A DNA stretch of 64,000 bases, taken from NCBI GenBank assembly GCA_022828595.1, contig JAKGHH010000006.1, positions 13,760,499 to 13,824,498 of the forward strand, written 5' to 3'. Numbering within the stretch: position 1 is the stretch's first letter; each line of letters opens with the position of its first letter. Under the pieces are notes generated by a model, which made no database searches, was not told the origin of the DNA, and saw only the letters and a program-made list of their open reading frames with translations. The DNA is from Nelumbo lutea (Eukaryota > Streptophyta > Magnoliopsida > Proteales > Nelumbonaceae). A program made the position numbers and the translations under genes. Of the stretch, positions 21,691 to 31,200 are shown piece by piece.

Positions 21691-22107
21691 TTAGAACATA
21701 CCTAATACTACAATGCAAAGTACAAATTTTGGAATTCAAATTGGCTTTGAACTGAACAATAAAGGAATTAGGTGTTACGATTCAGGTCAGGTTTAAAGCA
21801 GTGATTCATAAACCACTGATCGTAATCTGGCTCCCACATTACTTGCCATTCTCTCATAAAGTAAGGTGCAAAACATGACCATGGTCTAAATGTATGGCCT
21901 AATATATATCGATTTTATAATTTCGGAAGGAAGATGAAAGCACCATATTTATCTCCAATATATTATATTTTTATAACATGTAAAGATTATTGCACTAGTA
22001 CATAGTTATTTGTTTCCCAGATCTAAAGAGGCCTCAAATGGTCAGAAAGTAGACAAGCAGTTGGCTGTTAATCCACACGTACTAACATACTAGGCTAGTT
22101 GCCCAAG

Positions 22108-22245
22108 TTAGGAGTGATCTAGCTCCATTTGATTTAAATGAAAGGTACCTTCAATAGTCTTCTGTAATTCAACCTTAAATTTCTCTTCCCTGCTTCCCCT
22201 TTGGACCTTGAGAAGCAAATTGAGCTTGGCTACTTCTTCAATCAC
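22108..22245 (-). CDS. Cystatin exon 4 (codons 160-204 and stop)
   Basis: The acceptor ATGTAG precedes GTGATTGAAG. The exon encodes [20 protein letters not shown] through [10 protein letters not shown] and TAA. This is the C-terminal beta-strand region ([16 protein letters not shown]) of the second cystatin domain. It was not flagged by frame length alone and comes from matching the family's C-terminus. A weak AATAAT polyadenylation-like signal lies near 21987. Confidence 0.92.
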   Translation of the reverse strand: MIEEVAKLNLLLKVQRGSREEKFKVELQKTIEGTFHLNQMELDHS

Positions 22246-25200
22246 CTACATGAACACCCAAATGAAAGAATGGGTATTGATCAACAAGCATAGTACAAAA
22301 TGAACTTATACTTCCAGGACAAGAGCAAATGATAGACTAAACTTCTACTGATAGGGAGGAACTAAAAGAGCAGGAGATGCGACCTCAGCTTTTGCATGAA
22401 GGACCTCCAGCAGTTGATATGGGGCTAACGAGTTTGACCTTTGCTGGATAGTCTTCACAGCATGATCTGCTGCATCTTGGACTACAGGATCATGTGCTGG
22501 CAGTGTTCGCCATCCTGGTCCATGGCCATCTGATTTACACAATCGGCCAACAATTACCACTAGAAAATCTTTCAACCAAATTTCCCTAAATATGACCACC
22601 CTCAAATGTAGTTACTAGTAAATTTGGGCATTGATGGCTTAGGAAGGCTTTGGAAATTGGAATGTTGAAGGTAGTCAAATTTTTCATAGGAAGCAATCCC
22701 ATGTGAACATTACTATTGTACTTGCAAAGAATTTGAACATGCAATTATAAAAAATTAAAGAAAGAAATTTATGGTCTCAGGAAGCATAATATCTGTTTCA
22801 ACTATACAAGTTAAAGACGTATAGAGCATTTACATACAAATAAAACAGATACAATTTCCCTTCCAAAAGAAGGAAATCATGTATGCTCAACGAATGTGAC
22901 CAGGCACAGAAACAAGCATACTACATATAGGCTGTATTTCATTGCATGTAAAGGAAAATGAGGAATTTCTTAATGAAATTCAATAGAAAAAGAATTATAT
23001 TTCTACTTTTCATGAGGTCATGTTTAACTTGGAAAAAACCTGAATAATCAAGAAATATACATGTTCTACAATGGTCGACAAGTTGGCAAATGACCCAGCA
23101 GATGTACTAGCTAGGCAGGGTGCACATAGGGGATTGTATTATCCTAGGAGGGAAGAAACTTGTAAGGGGTTGGTAAAATGGGGCCTAGGTAAAACCATAG
23201 GATGGTTTGAAACCATGCCATTTAAACTAAAATATATAGCATCTGAAGTTATACAAATATGTTTTCTGAAGTTGATAAGTTTCTTCATAGAGCAACTTTT
23301 ATAACTAGATATTCTGAATGGCAAAACCTATTTATCACGTTCACATGAATATTTAAATTTTCTAAATTCTATAAATAAATAATGGTGAACAGAAAAGTTG
23401 TCTTTTTCGTCCACACTAATCATTTTAGTTAGAAGAAAATTAGAAAGGGACTACAAACACATTAATATCTGAGCTACCCCAGGAAAAGGAAATTGATTCT
23501 AGCTTTAATTGTCTTAGTGTGACGGGTAATTTGGGTTAGATTCTTGATTTATGCAAGACAGGAGATCACTTGTTTGTACATTGCATATACATTAATGGGA
23601 TTTATGGTCATTTCAGTCAAATTTTCAAGTTCAGCTGATGCTGCCCAAGGACACAAATAGATCTATTAAATGAGTGGAGTTTTAAGTGTCTCATCAACAG
23701 AGGAAGATTGCTACAGACTCTCCCTAAAGTAATTAATTGAATATTTAGGTGGCTTAGGGGAGGGGAAGGGAGATAAATTCAAGAATTGTCACATGCAATG
23801 GTGTATCCATAGTTTTCAAGGCACCAAGGCGAGGCTAATTGACAGGGGAGGTCGCCTAAGCGATGGATTCTTTTTTTTTTTTTTTTTATGCAAGAAACAT
23901 AGATCCTAGGGTAGTTCAGCTGGTGCTGCCCAAGGACACTAATAGATCTATTAAATGAGTGGAGTTTTAAGTGTCTCATCAACAGAGGAAGATTGCTACA
24001 GACTCTCCCTAAAGTAATTAATTGAATACTTAGGTGGCTTAGGGGAGGGGAAGGGAGATAAATTCAAGAATTGTCACATGCAATGGTGTATCCATAGTTT
24101 TCAAGACGCCAAGGTGAGGCTAATTGACAGGGGAGGTCACCTAAGCGATGGATTCTTTCTTTTTATTGCAAAAAACATAGATCCTAGGGTAGTTCCCTAG
24201 GTACCATAACTATATTTCCTTAATAATTATTCATAATTTTCATAAGAAAATGATTTCATGTTAAAGTATAAAAAATCAACATATTCATGAGAAGAAAAAG
24301 AAGAAAGAAAAGAAGAAGAAGAAGAAGAAGAAGAAGAAGAAGAAGGAAATGTGTTGATTAGACAAAATTTTAAGTTCTACCTTATATGTTCAGGTTTTGA
24401 AGTCTTTGAGGGTTCAATACAGCATTTAACAATGTTTGTATTGATTAAACCTAAGAAATAAGAAAATAATAAAACGAAATTAGTATGTAAGCACACAAAA
24501 TGGATATTTTAGTTTAATAATGTCTATTTTATAATTATAATCTCTAAAAATAAAGAATAAAAAAGTATTTTATAATAGAAAGTACAAAGCATCTTGGCGA
24601 TTAGGCAATGCGAGCCTCCAAGGGCACCTTGTCGCCTTGATAACTATGGGTGTATCTATAGTCTTTCAAATTATTATTATTTGACATTGTCACACACAAT
24701 GCACATGGCCCTGTCCCTAGTAATTAAAATGGTGTATCTACAATTCTTTTATCATTACATAAAATATCATTGTATATTTTGTACATTTCACAGTTTTTCA
24801 TCATGTCCATAATTGTCAAAATATATCCAAGCAATTAATCATAAAATAAGTGACATTTCTGGTAATGTGTCATATATTTGAATGATCAATATTTCCAGTG
24901 AAACAAGCAGTTTAAGCCTTCCCAATAGAAAATCAGAAAAATGTCATTTTCCTACAGTTTTTGGAATATGTTTCTGTAGTTATTTTACATGCACCCAAAA
25001 ATAATAAAACAGCAATAAACAAAGATAAAAACTATTTTAAAAGCCCAATGATGCACTTTATTACCTCTTTGCTTTAGATGATTGTCTTACATGGACACAA
25101 ACCTTTCCTCACCAACAAAAAGAAACCTTGAACAAAGGATCTTTGAAAAAATAAACTGTTTCTTTGTAGTTTTCACAATTTCTTTTTTTTTGTAAATATA

Positions 25201-28200
25201 ACAAAAAATGTGAAAATGAAATGTACCCTTTTGCATTAGATTTCTGCTTTAAGATTATTTTTAATGAATTTACAAAAATCAAATAGGTGGATTAGTGGAT
25301 GGATGCAGCTCCTTTGGTGGTCAAGTTTTCATTGTTATAAGGTTGAATATAATGGGTATTCTTGCTAAATTAATTACAAATCAATTTAATCCCAAATTTA
25401 ACATAGGGTATATTAGTCATTTTTCTTTCTACATTAGAGATAACGGTTTATAAATTCTCAGGTGAGGTCTTAATTGCAATTTGAAATGTGAGGGGATGTT
25501 TCAGTATTTATGTGAAATACCAGGGGAGATTTAAGCCTTTACCCTTTAAAAAGTATAAATAAGGGTTTGACTATGATATCAGAATGATATGATCCTAGAA
25601 AAGATTATAAACAATCAACTGGTATCATGATAATAGTAATCAATTAAGTGGGTATTCATCAAAATTCAAGGGGGGTTTTGGTCAAAGCTCTTCCAATTTC
25701 ATGTCTTCTGGGTGTCATAGGTTTTTCATATAAAAAAACATATAACAAGCAAATTATGTGGCTAGGCTGCATAAGAAACAACTTATAAATAGTCTATCAC
25801 ACCTATGTCCTAACCTTTGATATTTTTGTTTTTCATTTTTTTGTTTTTTGCACAAATTGGCCACTATCAGACTCAAACCCTCGTTCTCATGCTTGCCAGC
25901 CCAAGATTTTACCATTACACCAAGTAATGGCTCCTATTTAAGTCATTCTCTTCTTCCTTAATTGTAATCACTAGAAGGGGAACAGAACTTTGATCAATTT
26001 CACCCTTGTCAATTTATTTGTCTACTATCTTCATGTGTTAAAAATGTCTGCTTTTTGTGGCTAAGAAACTCTTAAGGATCAAGGAGACATTTTCCATGGG
26101 AAGCTGGGACTACAAGGAGGGTTCACTTTATGGTCCTCATCAAATGGGAAATTGTACGTAAAAGTAAATGTAAAGGAGGGTCAGCTGATTAGGAACCTTC
26201 CTAGGTAAATGGTTGTGATGTTTCGCATTGGAGCCTAACAAAAAGTGGCATACCATGACCAATGACTGGAGTGCAAGTGTATTTTCCAGAACAATTAATG
26301 CTCCATCCTGGAGAGTTTTATTTGTTATTATTCAATCTTTATCCAGCACATTCATATGAAACCTTTTCTGGTGTAGGACCAAATTCTGGTTGGATTCATG
26401 GCGAGGTAACAAGCCACTGAAAGATCATTTCCATAATCTGTTTTCTTTGGCAAACAATTAAGAGTCTTTTGTTTCTCATTGCTTTATCTGTTTGGGAATT
26501 TGGATCATGGTCTTGTGTAGAGTCTTTTGATTCCTTAAATAACTTTCCTTGGAACCTTTTTTACAGTGACAAAAGACCTCTTCAAATCAGGTCTTTTCTC
26601 TTGGGCTTCTTCATGCACTTCAATCCTAAATCTCCTTTTCCAACTATGGTTGCATGGAGTGGACTATTGTAATATGTTATGTTACTAGCATAGGGGTATT
26701 TCTGTCTTTTCCCTTATCTGTTATAAGCTGCCACCCTAAGTATAAATACCCACTTAGGTGCCGCTAACTACAACTTTCGGAATAGAACACTTCTTTCCTT
26801 CTTTTCTTCTCTATTTTCGTCTCTCTTTCTTTATCTTATTTTTCCCCTTGCTGGACTACATGGTATCAGAGCATCGATCTGGGCTTAACCTTCTCAGATC
26901 GTGTTCCTCATCTGAAACTGATTTTTCAATTGGAAGAAAAAGAAAAAAAAACTCCTTCAGACTGACCTCGCCTTTCATTCTATTCTTTTTCCTTTTTCTT
27001 TCTTGGTCGTTGCACCAAGAAGAGGTTCTGTGGTATTGTGGTGACAGCTGAATGCAGTGAGCAGCATTCTTTAGGGTTTGAACCTATCTTTTATGGACTG
27101 TGGGTCATGGAATCACCACTGTACTCCAGGTATGTACTGTTACATTTATGTCTAAGTGTGTAATAGCTGTGAATGTCACAGTTTGGAGTTATAGGGGCTG
27201 GTTGTCCCCTTTCTATAAGCTGATGTCTATTCAGATAGGGTTAACAGACCTATAGTTCTGCTGAACTTGTTTTTTGAAGCCTTTTAAGTCATAGTTGGTG
27301 GAAAGTACTGCTGTCCTCCTTGTTTGGTGTGTTGTTCACTGTTTGTGTGGTTGATTAAACCATTATTTGTACTAGTAACAGTGGTGTAGAAGTACAGAAC
27401 TTCTTTTTCTCAGTCTTTTCTTGGAGAAATTAGCAGTCAAACATTGGGTCTAATGATTACTGAAGATTCAGTAACCTTTGGTATTACTTCCTCTCAAGGA
27501 ATCCTTAATGGAGGGATGGACAGCATGAATTTTTCTGACTATAACCCCTTTGATGAACTAAATTATCTGGAATGATCCAAAGGAATTAAACTATTTGTCA
27601 GGACTAGGGGGAAAGCTGGTTACATATAAATGGTAGGTTAAAGAACCAAAATCTTGTATGGCTGAACATCATAGATGGGACCAAGAAAACAGCATGGTTA
27701 TATGTCATGGCTTTTGAGTTCCATGCTGCCTCATGTAAGGAAAAACTTCACATAGGCTGATACAGCTTGTGAGATTAAGTAACAGGCCAAGGCAACCTAC
27801 TCAGAACAGAGGCATTATGCTAAGACTTACCAGCTCCAAGCAAAATCATATACTTGTAAGCAAGGAGATAGTAGCCTATCTGCGTACTATTCAGCCCTTA
27901 CTTCTCTTCCTATGAGTGTTTGCTCTCATGTTGGGGCTGAATCTAGTTTATGAACCACTTCGGGTGCAGATATTAGGAAATAGTGAACTTCCCTTTGCAC
28001 AGGAGGCATATGCCTTGGTTCAATCTGAAGAGAGTAGAAGAAATCTAATGAATGTTTCTGAGGGGGAGCAACCAGCTACTCTATCTTCAAGAGGGGGGTA
28101 ACACTAGAATAAAAAAGGAGAATTAAGGAAAAATGATGACAAGGATAAACTATGGTGCTCTCATTGCTAAAGGCCTAGACACACCCGAGAGACCTTGGGA

Positions 28201-31200
28201 GTTAGTTAGGAAGCCCAAGTTGTCAACCAAAACTCAAGATATTTCGAAGAATCCTACTCATAAGAAATTTACCTCTGCAAATCTAGCTACACAAGATTCT
28301 CAATCAAATAATTTGACTACCGGTACTTCCTAAGAGCATTCTATTGGTTTTGACCCTAAGGAAGACATCATTAACTCCTTTAGACCTAGAATTGTATGGT
28401 AGGACCCTTGGATAGATGGATAAATCAGCTCCTACCCCCTTTACCTCCTTTTCTTTTACATCAGGTAAAAGTGCTTCTACATTTCATGTGTCCACCTTTG
28501 TTCCAAATTCCCCTTGGATCATTAAATCAGGTGCATCAAATCATATGACTGGAAAGTCAAATTTAATTTAGACCTACACCCTTCTCTCCGGTAGGGACAA
28601 AGTGAGACTAGCTGATGGGTCCTTCTACATTATTGCTGGTCAAGGATCTATATCCCTTCTAAAAGGACTTGTTTTGCCCTATGCCTTTCATGTTCCAAAT
28701 TTCCTATTAACTTTGTTGTCCATTAGTAGTACTACTCAATCTCTAAACTGTTGTGTAACATTTTTTCCATGTTCTTGTGTTTTTAGGATTTGGCCTCGAG
28801 GACAATTGGTTGATGGCCTCTACATTTTGGAGAATAAAGCTAGTCCTACGACATCAACTCCTATGAGTCTTATGAGTTAGTTAGTGAGTTAGTCTACTAA
28901 AAGTCAAGTGTGGTTATAGCATAATCGCTTTGGTCATTTGTCTTTTGAGTCTTTGAAAGTTATGTTTCCTAAACTATTTAAGTATGTGCCTATCGCTGGA
29001 TTGCAATGTCAAACATGTCAATTGAACAAGCATTGTAGAAAAAATTTTCCTTCAAGTAATAAAAGATTTGTTTTGCCTTCCCATATTGTGTCTTCTGATG
29101 TTTGGGGCCCAGTGAACATACCCATTGAGGGCGGATACAAGTACTTTATCAGCTTCATTGATGATTATTCCAGATACACTTAGATATATCCTATGCATTC
29201 TAGAGAAGAGGTACCCAAAATTGTGAAAGATTTTCACCGCATGGTTTTTACTCAATTCCATGTTGAAGTTCAAATTTTCCAATAATATAATGATAAAGAA
29301 TACTTTCATCATGACTTAGTTGAATTTTTTACATCTCATGGATCTTTCCATAGAAGCTCTTGTGCTAGAACACCACAAGAGAATGGTTTTGCTAAAAGGA
29401 AGAACCAACATCTTCTTGAAATTGCCCGTAGTATGATGTTACACATGAATGTTCCCAAACAATTCTAGGTTGATGTTGTGATGATTGTGGATTATGTTAT
29501 CAATTCCATGCCATCATGACTCTTACAAAACAAGGCCACACATTAGCTCCTCTTCCCTCAATCTCCTCTGTTTTCTATTCCTTTACATGTGTTTGGCTAT
29601 AAATGCTTTGTTCATGATTTGTCTCCAAACTAGGGTAAATTATCCCAAGTCTATTCCATGTATTTTTTTGGGTTATCCGTCCTCCTAGAAGGGCTACAAA
29701 TGCTTTAATCCTATCAAACATAAGTACTTTGTATCGATGGATGTTGCTTCTCCTTAGGGGGAGAATAGTGTGGATGAGGAGAGGCAAGTTCCTCAGGTTT
29801 CTCTCCCTTTTATTCCTAACTCTTCTCCATTTCGTGTTTTCCTGAGGCTTCGTAAGGGGAAACTAAGTTCAAAGGGTGTGGAGCAGCCAGAAACTATACA
29901 TCTAGCACCATCTAACTCCTTGGAGGCAGATTTAGGTATCCTTGTTCCCCTTGAAGTTACCGAACTTATTGCTATCGATGATTCTACAAATGATCTTGAT
30001 GTCCAATTGCTCATAGAAAGGGTGTTAGATCGTGTACTATTAAGCACTCTATTGCCCATTTCTTGTCTTATAAAAACACCTCACCCTCATTTCGTGCTTT
30101 TCTGGCTGCCATTGATTGTGTTTCCATCCCAAAAGTGTTACAAAAGCCTTATTTATAACTGAATAGATTGTGCTCTACACAAAAACAACACTTAGGAGTT
30201 GATGAATCTTCCTGAAGGCAAAGAGCCAGTGGGATGTAAGTGGGTATTCACCATAAAGCACAAGGTAGATGGGATAGTTGATAGGTATAAGGCCAAGCTA
30301 GTTGAAAAAGGGTATACACAGGTGTAAGGGGTTGACTATGCAGAAACATTTGCCCTAGTTGCTAAAATGAACACTATTCAGATCATGTTATCTGTGGCTG
30401 TTAACTTTGACTAGGAACTTCACCAACTAGATATTAAAAATGTTTTCTTGAACGGTTACCTAGAAAAAGAAGTATATGTGATTCAACCTCCTAGGTTTGT
30501 AGCACAAGGGTGTGAAGGTAAAGTTTGCAAACTAAAAAAAAAATCCCTATATGGTAGTCTTGATTGGGAACTTCTCTTATTATAAGTTGTCACCCTAAGT
30601 AAAAATACCAACTTAGGTGCCACTAGTTACAACTTTTGGAATAGAGCACTTCTTCCCCCTTCTTCCTCCTCTTCCCTTCTTCTTTCCTTTTCTCTTTTCT
30701 TCTCTCTTTCTTTCTTTATTTTATTTTTCCCCTTGTTGGACTACATGGACTAGTCACACCCAAGACTAGAGCTTTTTGTTGGGAAAATTTTCAAGTGAAA
30801 ATTAATACATCTGAGCATCCTCAATAAAAAAAGACCAAGTTGGTGTTTTTCTCCCCACATGCATGATCTTTGCATTGCAAGTGGTGAAACGACATTTCAT
30901 GTACATGTACTAATATTCTGTCCACTTGTTTCTGGCATTTGGAATTTTTTCTTCCAACATATGGATACAAGTGAATTCCCAGGACTTGAGTCTTATTCAT
31001 GTAATCTATGGGAAAAAATCTTATGGAATTACACTAGGGAAGAAATACCTTAGTCAAATTGGGAAGAATGAAATGCAAGAACCTATAAGGATAAGAGACA
31101 ATCTAAGTAAGCATTAATTGAGAATTTGAGATTATTATATGATGTGAGTGGCACATTGGGTAAAACCCTTGCAAATTTTTGCACTACACAACTAATGGTA

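Larger units (their letters stand above)
26668..30745 (+). mobile_element. Ty1-copia element, 3'-truncated, in the cystatin intron
   Basis: It runs antisense to the host gene. A putative 5' LTR of 193 bp is followed by the copia primer site TGGTATCAGAGC, gag, protease, integrase and part of RT. Then the sequence jumps into the end of a 3' LTR (30575-30745). RT's second half, RNase H, the polypurine tract and the start of the 3' LTR are deleted. TGGAC occurs just before the 5' LTR (26660-26664) and right after the 3' LTR (30746-30750), a possible target-site duplication, though three bases separate it from the TGT start. Many stops make it inactive. Confidence 0.85.

Noticed and set aside
22345..22605. 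Separate small gene starting [10 protein letters not shown]
   Set aside because: The first part is intron. From SDGHGPGW onward the frame is cystatin exon 3, with a good acceptor and the phase needed by exon 2.
25840..25932. Functional tRNA gene
   Set aside because: A and B boxes are present, but there is no acceptor stem or anticodon arm, and a second similar copy with the same boxes points to a SINE.
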